Assembly (NCBI GenBank): GCA_019639175.1
Contig: JAHBSK010000002.1
Location: 372,001 to 436,000 of the forward strand
Direction of reading: 5' to 3'
Length of the DNA: 64,000 nucleotides
From: Acidobacteriota bacterium
Lineage (GTDB): Bacteria; Acidobacteriota; Blastocatellia; Pyrinomonadales; Pyrinomonadaceae
The position numbers were made by a program, and so were the translations under genes. The notes beneath the pieces are model-generated. The model had not been told where the DNA came from, did no database searches, and was given only the letters and a program-made list of their open reading frames with translations. This document shows, one piece after another, positions 34,947 to 43,039 of the stretch. The stretch's first letter is position 1, and every line of letters starts with the position of its first letter.

Positions 34947-36254
34947 CTATCTTGCTCGCGGTTTTATCGGGACGTGTTCTTCAACCGAAGCATATATTCT
35001 CAGGTATATTTGAGTCTCTCGCGGGATGAGGTTGGTCCAGTTCTCGCCGCCGCGTGTGATGTAACCGGCAAGGCGCGCCGGATTTGAATTATAACCCGCT
35101 GCCATAAGCTGTTCCTGCGTTGCGATGCCGCTGAGCAGAGCATCGGCAATTGCCGAACGGCGTTTCAGGTCGTCCCACGTCCATTGCATATACAAAAGCA
35201 TTGCCTGCGAGGCATTGACGTGGTCACGCATTCCTTCGACAAAATCTGCATTAAGGGGAACCTGCGAGAATTGGTTTCGCACCATCCGGTATGTCGAAGG
35301 GATCATCTGCACCATTCCGCCCGCTCCGGCAGAACTTACGGCGTAGCGATACGTCTGGCCTTCGTTCAAAGCGAACAAAGTATAGACATCATTGTATATA
35401 TCCTGATGCGGTTCCGTGCGAAAACGGAGATGATCGACATGTTCCACAGCCGCCAGCCGTTCGGCAATATCGACCACCTTCGGGTCAATGTTTATACGGC
35501 GCTCACGCAGCTTTTCACGGGCGAGGTCAAGCACATTGCGGACGTAAATTCTGCCGGCGTTCACGACCTCGGGCGTAACAAGGCCCGGATGTGTGGACAT
35601 ATAATACGCCGTTTCCAGATAGCGGCCTTTTTCGACACGCGGATATTGCACAAGCAGCGGCTGATGACGCACGTTGCGGCTGTCGGTGATGGTGATGGGC
35701 GTGTTCACGCCGTTGCCGCGGATGGTGCGGACAAGGATGTTCTTTCCGTTCTCAGAGGTCAACGCCTTGTCGGCGGCGGTCGAAAGAAATGCTTCCTTTG
35801 TCATCACGACGTAGTCAAGCTCGTTTCTGACCGTATCCAAAAATGCTACACGCACTATTTCAACGCCTTCATAGGTGTTCCCGACCGACGCCGTTGATAC
35901 GGGACGCGTCTGGAGCTGCCTTCTTGCCTCGGCGATCCTTGATTTTATGTCGCCGAATGAAAGCATTCCCGACACGGTTGACGTCCTATCCTCGATACGC
36001 TCTGCGTTCTCGGGCCGTTCAATGACGCTCTCCGGCTTTTCACTGTTCTGAATTATGACCTGCGGTTTTTGCTCGACGGTTCTGGGCCGTCCGACGATTA
36101 TCGGCGTCGGCGACGGACTGGGAGCGGAGATCTCGCGTTTTGGCGGTGTCGAATCGGATACGATCACTTTAAACTGGCGATCTTCCGACTGAGCGTGTCC
36201 AAGTCCCGTTAGCGTAAAAATAATGGTCAAACAAAAACAGATATTTTTCATCAA
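34947..36254 (-). CDS. Lytic transglycosylase-like exported protein
   Basis: 435 residues. A signal peptide (MMKNICFCLTIIFTLTGLGHAQ) is followed by a Pro/Ser-rich disordered stretch (about 40-90). The C-terminal half carries features of SLT-type lysozyme-like domains: ALNEGQTYRYAVSSAGAGGMVQ with a candidate catalytic Glu near residue 297, QMIPSTYRMV, and MAAGYNSNPARLAGYI. It is predicted to cleave or bind peptidoglycan in the periplasm. The middle region (about 130-250) has no recognised domain. It is divergent from glmM, itself a peptidoglycan-precursor gene. Confidence 0.8.
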   Translation of the reverse strand: MMKNICFCLTIIFTLTGLGHAQSEDRQFKVIVSDSTPPKREISAPSPSPTPIIVGRPRTVEQKPQVIIQNSEKPESVIERPENAERIEDRTSTVSGMLSFGDIKSRIAEARRQLQTRPVSTASVGNTYEGVEIVRVAFLDTVRNELDYVVMTKEAFLSTAADKALTSENGKNILVRTIRGNGVNTPITITDSRNVRHQPLLVQYPRVEKGRYLETAYYMSTHPGLVTPEVVNAGRIYVRNVLDLAREKLRERRINIDPKVVDIAERLAAVEHVDHLRFRTEPHQDIYNDVYTLFALNEGQTYRYAVSSAGAGGMVQMIPSTYRMVRNQFSQVPLNADFVEGMRDHVNASQAMLLYMQWTWDDLKRRSAIADALLSGIATQEQLMAAGYNSNPARLAGYITRGGENWTNLIPRETQIYLRIYASVEEHVPIKPRAR

Positions 36255-36448
36255 TATTTTTCGGAGAGTGTAGTGAAATGAGCGTTTTTGCAGGATGAAC
36301 GGTTCCTACTGTTCATATAGATTCACAAAAACGTTGAACAGTTGTCAAACATTATCTGTTATTTATCATCGTTACAACCGCAACTTATGGCAAAAATTGC
36401 TTTTTTTACCCGTCACGATTAGTCTAAAAGTTTGGGTCACAGAGTGTT

Positions 36449-37849
36449 ATGCAGCCTGGAATGAAAATAAAAGTAAGTGAAAAGCTGTTCGGAACCGATG
36501 GAATAAGGGCCAAAGCGGGGCAGTTCCCGCTGGACGCCGTCACCGTTTTCAGAATTGGGGCCTCGCTGGCGGATCAGTTTGCCGAAAGGCTTGGACGAAA
36601 GCCGTCTTTTGTCATTGGCCGTGATACACGCGAATCGGGACAGAGTATTCTGGCAGCGTTTTACAGCGGGGCAACATCACGTGGAGCCAAATGCGAATCT
36701 GCCGGCATAATAACGACACCCGGTGTTGCTTTTATCGCCGGACGGTATGAATTTGACGCCGGTGTGGTGATAAGCGCCTCGCACAACCCCTTTGCGGACA
36801 ACGGGATAAAGATATTCTCGCCTTGCGGGCGCAAGATGGACGACGAGACCGAACGGCGGATAGAAGAAGATATTTTTTCAGGGTCGTATATTGCCGGGAC
36901 GGAAGAAGAGATCACTCATCCGGCAGGTGACAGGACCAAACGTCGTGAGGAATTTCAGAACGCGTACAGAGATCACCTGAAAGAATTCTTTATCAACGGA
37001 TATGATCTTTCGGGAGTAAAGATCGTGCTGGACTGTGCTAACGGGGCGGCTTCGGCCTATGCTCCGGGACTTCTCAGAGACCTTGGCGCAGATGTCATCG
37101 CGATCAATGATGAACCGAACGGCAGGAACATAAACAAGGATTGCGGATCGCTTCATCTTGAAGATCTGCGGCAAAAGGTTGTCGAAACATCGGCAAATAT
37201 CGGCATAGCTTTTGACGGCGATGCTGACCGGGCGCTTTTTGTTGACGAAAAAGGCGAGGTCGTCGATGGCGACGGAACACTGTGGATACTTGCCAACTAT
37301 CTTGTCAGCAAAGGAAAGCTTTCCAACCGCAAGGTCGTAGCAACCGTGATGAGCAACATCGGGCTTGAGATCGCTCTTGGGAATATCGGTGTCGGGCTGA
37401 TCCGGGCAAATGTCGGTGACAAATATGTTCTCGAATCGCTTCTTGAAACCGACTCCGAACTCGGCGGCGAACAATCGGGCCATATAATCGTTCCCGAAAA
37501 CGGACTTGTCGGCGACGGGATGATGACGATGCTCTTTGTCCTGAAAGCCATGCGAGAGGCGGCACGGACGCTTTCGGCAATGGCGGCAGAGTTTGTCAGT
37601 TTTCCGCAGGTGCTTGTGAACGTCGATGTATCAAGGAAAACGCCATTTGATGAGGTCGATGCCATCGCTTGCGAAAAGGCCCTTTTGGAAGAAGAACTCA
37701 CGGGAAAAGGCCGTCTGCTGCTGCGGTATTCCGGTACCGAGAATCTTGCCCGCGTGATGATCGAAGGCCAGGACGAAGATGTTATCTCGCATCAGGCAAC
37801 GCGGCTTGCACAAGTTATCGCGGCGGAGTTAGGCGGCTCGATACGTTAG
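36449..37849 (+). CDS. glmM: Phosphoglucosamine mutase
   Basis: 466 residues (462 if Met5 is used). It opens with KLFGTDGIRAKAG, has the catalytic serine loop VVISASHNPFADNGIKIFS, the metal loop AFDGDADRALFVDE, and the C-terminal phosphate-binding RYSGTENLARVMIEG. The change of GlmM-type KIFS/SPCG instead of KFF fits the GlmM branch rather than phosphomannomutase. It makes glucosamine-1-phosphate for UDP-GlcNAc, and so for peptidoglycan and lipid A. aroB follows 16 bp later. Confidence 0.92.
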   Translation: MQPGMKIKVSEKLFGTDGIRAKAGQFPLDAVTVFRIGASLADQFAERLGRKPSFVIGRDTRESGQSILAAFYSGATSRGAKCESAGIITTPGVAFIAGRYEFDAGVVISASHNPFADNGIKIFSPCGRKMDDETERRIEEDIFSGSYIAGTEEEITHPAGDRTKRREEFQNAYRDHLKEFFINGYDLSGVKIVLDCANGAASAYAPGLLRDLGADVIAINDEPNGRNINKDCGSLHLEDLRQKVVETSANIGIAFDGDADRALFVDEKGEVVDGDGTLWILANYLVSKGKLSNRKVVATVMSNIGLEIALGNIGVGLIRANVGDKYVLESLLETDSELGGEQSGHIIVPENGLVGDGMMTMLFVLKAMREAARTLSAMAAEFVSFPQVLVNVDVSRKTPFDEVDAIACEKALLEEELTGKGRLLLRYSGTENLARVMIEGQDEDVISHQATRLAQVIAAELGGSIR

Positions 37850-37865
37850 CCTTATAATCCTAACG

Positions 37866-39023
37866 ATGTCACGTTCGATGATCGTTAAGATCCCTCAACC
37901 GGGAATTTCATACAAAATTACTGTCGGCCACGGCCTTTTGCCGTCGGTCGGCGAAATGATCGCCTCAACCGCCGCAACACCGCCGCGCAAGGCGGCGCTT
38001 GTCACCAACCGCCGTGTTTACGGCCTTTACGGTGACATTGTCGAAGCAGGTGTTAAAGCTGCCGGAATTGATATATTTCCGGTGCTGATACCTGACGGCG
38101 AAAAGGGGAAAAGCTTTCGCGTCCTGCAAGCCGTTCTAAATTCTTTTTCCGAACACAGTATCTCTCGCACGGACGCCGTTATCGCTTTGGGCGGCGGCGT
38201 TGTCGGCGATCTTGCCGGTGTGGCCGCATCGCTGCATCTTCGCGGTGTGCCGTATTATCAGGTTCCGACAACACTGCTGGCGATGATAGATTCTTCCGTC
38301 GGCGGAAAGACAGGGATAAATTCACCTTACGGAAAAAATCTGATCGGCAGTTTTTATCAGCCCAATGCGGTGATCGCCGACATCGGAGCGCTCGCCACGC
38401 TGCCAAAACGTGAGATAACTGCCGGTTTTATGGAGGCCGTCAAACAGGCGGCACTGAGCGGAACGCCGATGCTCGAACGAACGGCAGAGCTTTCGGAACA
38501 TTACCGGAAATTAGGCCGTGAGATGTTTAACGACAATGTTCTTAGTGTTCCGGCCACGGATCTTATTTTGGAGAACATTCGTTTCAAGACATCTGTTGTT
38601 AGGTCTGACGAGCGGGAATCCGTCGTCGAAACAGGCTCCCGATCCAGAAAAACTCTCAATTTTGGCCATACTTACGGCCATGCGCTGGAAAAAGCAACAC
38701 AATACCGCTATTTAAAACACGGTGAGGCCGTTGGCTGGGGTTTGCTTTTTGCCGCGACGCTGTCAAAAAAGCTTGAATTTCTTGCCTCGGATGAGTTAAA
38801 CTTGTTGAACGATGTTGTGCGCGGCTTTGGCCGCCTGCCTGACATCTCGAACATACCAATTAACAGTATTCTCGACTCGGTTCTTCATGACAAAAAGGTC
38901 ATTGACGGCGACATTCAGTGGATACTCCTGAACGGGATCGGCAAACCGGTCATTGTTTCAGGCCGTCAGGTACCTGGAAAAATGCTGGAGCAGACCCATA
39001 GACAAATCACAGCCTCCCGGTGA
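37866..39023 (+). CDS. aroB: 3-dehydroquinate synthase
   Basis: 385 residues. NAD- and metal-binding motifs GGGVVGDLAGVAASLHLRG, PTTLLAMIDSSVGGKTGIN, NLIGSFYQPNAVIAD, FMEAVKQAAL and the zinc ligands in FGHTYGHALE and KHGEAVGWG are present. It converts DAHP to 3-dehydroquinate in the shikimate pathway. It is probably cotranscribed with glmM. The next gene starts 34 bp downstream of its stop. Confidence 0.95.
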   Translation: MSRSMIVKIPQPGISYKITVGHGLLPSVGEMIASTAATPPRKAALVTNRRVYGLYGDIVEAGVKAAGIDIFPVLIPDGEKGKSFRVLQAVLNSFSEHSISRTDAVIALGGGVVGDLAGVAASLHLRGVPYYQVPTTLLAMIDSSVGGKTGINSPYGKNLIGSFYQPNAVIADIGALATLPKREITAGFMEAVKQAALSGTPMLERTAELSEHYRKLGREMFNDNVLSVPATDLILENIRFKTSVVRSDERESVVETGSRSRKTLNFGHTYGHALEKATQYRYLKHGEAVGWGLLFAATLSKKLEFLASDELNLLNDVVRGFGRLPDISNIPINSILDSVLHDKKVIDGDIQWILLNGIGKPVIVSGRQVPGKMLEQTHRQITASR

Positions 39024-39057
39024 TCCCTTTGGCCAGGGCTTGGAGGAATATCAAAAA

Positions 39058-39465
39058 ATGAACATCAGGAACGAATTTCACAACTCGGAACGCGGCAGCG
39101 CCGGAATAAAGGCATTGCTGGTCATACTTGCTCTGGTACTGATCGGCAACGCCGGCATCAATTACGTCCCGGTCGCCTATCAGGGAGCGAATTTCAAGGA
39201 AGAAATGGATACGGCGGTCGTCAAGGGACTTGCAACCACAGGACAAATGAAGCCTGTTGACGTCGTGAAAGGCCACATAATGAGGGCTCTCGCGGACAAT
39301 GATGTTCCGCAGGACGCCGTAATAGACATCAAGGCAAAACAAAGCGTGGTGACGGCTCATGTGACGTACACAAAAGAGGTCAGCCTGCTGCCTTTCGGCA
39401 TCTACAAATACCAGTATCAGTTCAACCACGTAGCGACCCCTAAAGGCTACCTTGCGGCACAATAA
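39058..39465 (+). CDS. Small membrane-anchored protein, DUF4845-like
   Basis: 136 residues from the ATG at 39058, which has GGAGG at 39041-39045; a longer frame from 38953 would overlap the end of aroB. A short charged N-terminus containing RGSAGIKAL precedes one membrane span (LLVILALVLIGNAGINYVPV). The rest (EEMDTAVVKGLATTGQMKP, VDVVKGHIMRALADNDVP, VTYTKEVSLLPFGIYKY) fits the arrangement of DUF4845 proteins, small anchored proteins of unknown role. A bidirectional terminator follows. Confidence 0.75.
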   Translation: MNIRNEFHNSERGSAGIKALLVILALVLIGNAGINYVPVAYQGANFKEEMDTAVVKGLATTGQMKPVDVVKGHIMRALADNDVPQDAVIDIKAKQSVVTAHVTYTKEVSLLPFGIYKYQYQFNHVATPKGYLAAQ

Positions 39466-39487
39466 GGCCGTCGGCGTGTTTTCATAA

Positions 39488-39531
39488 TAAAAAAGCAGCG
39501 ATGTCATCCGGTGACACCGCTGCCTTTTTTT
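39488..39531. terminator. Bidirectional terminator between convergent genes
   Basis: GCAGCG.TGTCA with TGACA.CGCTGC (39495-39523) forms a strong stem flanked by an A-run on the left and CTTTTTTT on the right, so it can end transcription in both directions. It serves the aroB-side transcript and the minus-strand VWA gene ending at 39659. Confidence 0.85.
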
Positions 39532-39658
39532 GATTTTAGAGCAGTTTTGCCATAAGCGTATGGCAAAATGCCGAGCCATTCCATGCCGGAGGATGTTAAG
39601 AACAGCCTTCAGCTATCAGTTTTACATTGTCATACATGTGACAATATCACTCTGGTTC

Positions 39659-40912
39659 TTACTTTTTATCCTTTTTATCTTCCTTCGGGATCGTCAGATA
39701 CGGGCGATGCTGAACAACGAACTGTTTGTTGTCATAGTTGCCGTCGCCGTCCACGTCCACCTTTACTTCGATCTTGTATCGTTTTCCCGGTTCGTGTTTC
39801 TTTTCGACATCGTAGGCCATCGCGTATTGACTGCGAAGAAGTCCGTCTATTGATTGCAGGTAAGCCGGTATCTCACTGGGGAAGGTCATTTCAAAATGAG
39901 CGCCGCCTGATTCCTTGGCAAAGGTGTTCATTGAATTTTTTGCCTGTTGAAAAGTGAGGCGTCCCGGCATTCCCGTAAGCGAGTCGGTCGGCCCAAGCCA
40001 CGGCTCGTACTTTTTGTAAAAAAGATTTCCGGTGCTGATGATGTATATCGGTATGCCGGCTTCCTGTATGATCTTGCGCATTTGTCCGTAATTGATCTTG
40101 CTGAACGTGTCGATGCCGGAAGCAACCAGAATGATCGCCTTTCTTTTGGACCTGACCTCGACCATGCCGGCGTAATCCGATTGGCGGTCTTCTGAATTGT
40201 CGAGAACAACGGAATCACCGCGGCCGCCGACCAGAGCAAATTTGAGGGCGTCAAAAAGATTGTTCTCGCGGAACGCAGGCCTGTTCCTGAGCAGGATGTC
40301 GATGGTTTGCCTGATGCGTCCCGGATCGTTGGTGAAATCCGTTATCGGCGTCGGGCGCATATCGAACGCGATGACCGATGCATAATCATCAGGGGCCTTT
40401 ATAAAGCGGCTGAGGAAATAAGCGACGGGGCGAACCGTTTCATAGACACCGGGTTCAAATATCTGGCCGGAAGCGCTGCCGAAAACCTCTGACCATTTAC
40501 TGTATTCAACCACGAGAGAGACGGTTATCGGGGCTTCGGGCGTGGCAAAAGATGCTATCTCCTGCTTGACGCCGTTCTCGTATATGGCGAAATTTTCTCT
40601 GGTCAGGCCGGTGACTATCTGACCGGTCTTTTTGTTATAAACGACAGCATCGACATTGACGATATTTGTGTTTATGGTCAGGACATCGTCATCAACTATG
40701 GCATTCTTTGCTTCCTCGGCAAGTTTGCGTTCCTCTTCTTCCTTGCGCAGTTCTTCCTCGGTCTTTGGCGTCGGCCTCTGATTTCTTTTTTCGTTGCCGG
40801 TCGGCGTAGGCCGCTGCGGCCGTGACTGAGCAACGGCATCAACGGAAACCAGAAGGCACATCAGCAAGGCTACAAATGCCGCTGAGATGATTCTTAAATC
40901 CTTTTTGAACAT
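39659..40912 (-). CDS. VWFA-related acidobacterial protein
   Basis: 417 residues with a signal peptide (LRIISAAFVALLMCLLVSVDAVAQ) and a Pro/Glu/Lys-rich, probably extended segment at residues 25-75. The domain at about 80-390 matches the VWFA-related type found largely in Acidobacteriota: VNVDAVVYNKKTGQIVTGL, FAIYENGVKQEI, KAIILVASGIDTFSKI and AGIPIYIIS. The metal-site motif DxSxS is replaced by VVEYSKWSEV, so ordinary MIDAS metal binding may be lost. It is probably secreted or surface-bound and takes part in protein interactions. It is not in an operon. Confidence 0.88.
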   Translation of the reverse strand: MFKKDLRIISAAFVALLMCLLVSVDAVAQSRPQRPTPTGNEKRNQRPTPKTEEELRKEEEERKLAEEAKNAIVDDDVLTINTNIVNVDAVVYNKKTGQIVTGLTRENFAIYENGVKQEIASFATPEAPITVSLVVEYSKWSEVFGSASGQIFEPGVYETVRPVAYFLSRFIKAPDDYASVIAFDMRPTPITDFTNDPGRIRQTIDILLRNRPAFRENNLFDALKFALVGGRGDSVVLDNSEDRQSDYAGMVEVRSKRKAIILVASGIDTFSKINYGQMRKIIQEAGIPIYIISTGNLFYKKYEPWLGPTDSLTGMPGRLTFQQAKNSMNTFAKESGGAHFEMTFPSEIPAYLQSIDGLLRSQYAMAYDVEKKHEPGKRYKIEVKVDVDGDGNYDNKQFVVQHRPYLTIPKEDKKDKK

Positions 40913-41115
40913 AGTTTTTTCAACCGAAGAAGAGTTAATATAATGTTTAGAGTAAGATTTTCCTCTTTTGGTTGGCTTAAATCAAGGTTAGGCCGTGATC
41001 TTTCTATACGGCAGGCGGCAAATTCATTCAGACGAAGAGGCATTTAAGGGCTGTTTTGTTTGACACACACAGGGGCAATTATTACAATCGTGCGAACTCT
41101 TAGAGGTACACGGAA

Positions 41116-42036
41116 ATGACGGATTCTGAACTATTTGGCCGCCCTGTGATCGGGGTAAGTTTGTCCAACCGCGAGTTGACGGCGCTTTCGGTGGCCGAGG
41201 GACGGATCGGCGAGCCGGTGCGAACCGCTTTTGACACGGAAGGCGACCCGCTTGGGCAGATCGTCAGACTTGTGAATTCCGTCAGGGAAAACGGCGTGGA
41301 TGCGGAATGCGTCTGCATTGCCGTTCCGGGACTTGTGAACCGCACCACACGGACGATAGCTCATTCCACAGATTTTCCGTATTTTGTGGATGTGGATCTG
41401 AAAAGTGAACTTTCGAGAGCGGTCGGCGTGCCGGTCGCGGTGGAAAATGACGCCAACGCCGCCGGATTTGCGGAATATCGTCTTGGCGCGGGCCAGAGTT
41501 CAAAACAGATGTTCTATATTTTTCTGGGAGACGGCGTCGGCGGAGCATTTATCTTTGACGGCCAGATATGGAACGGCACCAGCGGGTTTGCGGGCGAGTT
41601 TGGCTCAGTTGCGATAGATGCTGAGGGAACACGGCTGGAATCGGTCGCATCTTCCGACGGGATAATTGCCAGGACCGTCGAAAGGATGTTTCAGGACAGC
41701 ACATCGGACCTTTCCCGTTATGGCGAGGATGATATGACTGTCGCGGGCCTTGTAGAGGCGGCGCTGAACGGTGATGACCTGGCGATAATGATGTTGGAAA
41801 GAACGGGTGTTCACATCGGGACTGTGCTTTCGAGCGTGATAAATCTCCTGAACGTCGATCGGGTCGTGATAGGCGGAAAGATCGTCGAAGCGGGTGATGC
41901 CTTTCTCGAACCCATTCGAAACCGTGCGGAGGCGTTGTCTTTCGGCCCGTCATTTGGTGATGTTCAGATCGTGGCCGGAACCCTCGGCGAGTCGGCGGCC
42001 GCTCTCGGCGCGGCCCTGCTCGTGTCACGCAAATGA
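41116..42036 (+). CDS. ROK family protein (sugar kinase-like)
   Basis: 306 residues. ATP-binding and catalytic parts are present: VIGVSLSNRELTALSV, CIAVPGLVNR, VAVENDANAAGFAEY (catalytic Asp), FYIFLGDGVGGAFIFDG and VDRVVIGGKIVEAG. The region that normally holds GEIGH and the Cys-rich zinc motif CxCGxxGCLE reads GEFGSVAIDAEGTRLESVAS here, with no His and no Cys. Glucokinase activity is therefore uncertain. No helix-turn-helix domain is present, so it is not a ROK repressor. Confidence 0.82.
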   Translation: MTDSELFGRPVIGVSLSNRELTALSVAEGRIGEPVRTAFDTEGDPLGQIVRLVNSVRENGVDAECVCIAVPGLVNRTTRTIAHSTDFPYFVDVDLKSELSRAVGVPVAVENDANAAGFAEYRLGAGQSSKQMFYIFLGDGVGGAFIFDGQIWNGTSGFAGEFGSVAIDAEGTRLESVASSDGIIARTVERMFQDSTSDLSRYGEDDMTVAGLVEAALNGDDLAIMMLERTGVHIGTVLSSVINLLNVDRVVIGGKIVEAGDAFLEPIRNRAEALSFGPSFGDVQIVAGTLGESAAALGAALLVSRK

Positions 42037-42052
42037 CGGCCGGAGACCGTAT

Positions 42053-42148
42053 ATGTCAGATGAAAAGGACAAGGTCCGTATGGCCGTGAATTGTGGTAAT
42101 CAGGCAGATGAGGCCAACTTATTTTGTGAATGTTTGCACAAAGTATGA
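42053..42148 (+). CDS. Possible 31-residue Cys-containing peptide
   Basis: Open frame MSDEKDKVRMAV..., 31 residues, with GGAG 7 bases before the ATG and located 16 bp after the ROK gene. It contains three Cys and one His near its end (FCECLHKV). It could be chance; there is no other evidence. Confidence 0.25.
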   Translation: MSDEKDKVRMAVNCGNQADEANLFCECLHKV

Positions 42149-42168
42149 AATAGCAATACATTTGTTAG

Positions 42169-42192
42169 TTGTGGAATTTGCAGATTCCACAA
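42169..42192. promoter_or_regulatory. Perfect 9-bp inverted repeat upstream of the ACIII operon
   Basis: TTGTGGAAT, six bases, ATTCCACAA. It lies about 145 bp before the actA start in the 299-bp region 42037-42335. There is no T-run after it, so it looks more like an operator than a terminator, though it could also end the ROK transcript. Confidence 0.45.
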
Positions 42193-42335
42193 GATTTAGG
42201 TAAATTAGTGGCAGTTTTACAAACAGCAATCTCTGACATAATTTGAAACTTGTTAACGCAGCTTGAGGTCGATGGCGACGGCAAGCCGCACCGGACTTTA
42301 GCCAGGAGGCGAAAGTTCGAGGAAGAGTCATAGAC

Positions 42336-42995
42336 ATGGCACAATTTTTCCAGAAAGGCGCGAACAATATTGCCCGCATCACGATGATCATGGGCGTGGT
42401 TGTCGCGGGGCTGGCATTTTTTGCATACACACAATTTTCTCGGTCAAGCTATATCACCGGACAGTATGTCGAGTTGCAGCAGCCGGTGCAGTTCAGCCAC
42501 CGTCACCACGTCGGTGACGACGGGATCGATTGCCGCTATTGCCACACGACGGTCGAGACCACTGCGTCGGCAGGGATGCCTCCGACCCAAACTTGTATGA
42601 ACTGCCACTCAGAGATATGGGCGGACAGCCCGTATCTGGAGCCGGTCAGGGCAAGTTTTCGTGAGAATAAGCCGATCGAATGGGAGCGGGTTCATGACCT
42701 GCCTGAATATGCCTATTTCAACCACAGCATTCACGTGGCAAAAGGCGTTGGCTGTTCGACCTGTCACGGAGAGATCGACAACATGGCTGCCGTTTCGCAG
42801 GAAAACACGCTTCAGATGGAATGGTGCCTTTCGTGCCACAGAGAGCCGGAGAAGTTCATCCGGCCGAAATCAGAGATCTATAACATGCAGTGGCAGGATA
42901 ACGATATAACGGCCGAGGAGCGGTTGAAATTGAAGGAAGACTACCGCATCAGAAGCAGGGATATGCTGACAAGCTGTTCGATATGTCACAGATAA
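42336..42995 (+). CDS. actA: ACIII subunit ActA, pentahaem cytochrome c
   Basis: 219 residues. An N-terminal hydrophobic segment (ITMIMGVVVAGLAFFAYTQF) anchors or exports the protein. Five CxxCH haem sites are present: CRYCH, CMNCH, CSTCH, CLSCH and CSICH, the number expected for ActA. Several extra His (FSHRHHVGDDG, NHSIHVAKG) can be sixth ligands. ActA carries electrons in alternative complex III, which oxidises menaquinol and reduces cytochrome c or an oxidase. It is the first gene of an operon that runs through the caa3 oxidase. Confidence 0.93.
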   Translation: MAQFFQKGANNIARITMIMGVVVAGLAFFAYTQFSRSSYITGQYVELQQPVQFSHRHHVGDDGIDCRYCHTTVETTASAGMPPTQTCMNCHSEIWADSPYLEPVRASFRENKPIEWERVHDLPEYAYFNHSIHVAKGVGCSTCHGEIDNMAAVSQENTLQMEWCLSCHREPEKFIRPKSEIYNMQWQDNDITAEERLKLKEDYRIRSRDMLTSCSICHR

Positions 42996-43039
42996 GGCGC
43001 GGTAAAACAGAGTATTTGGAAGCGGGGAATCATTTAAAG

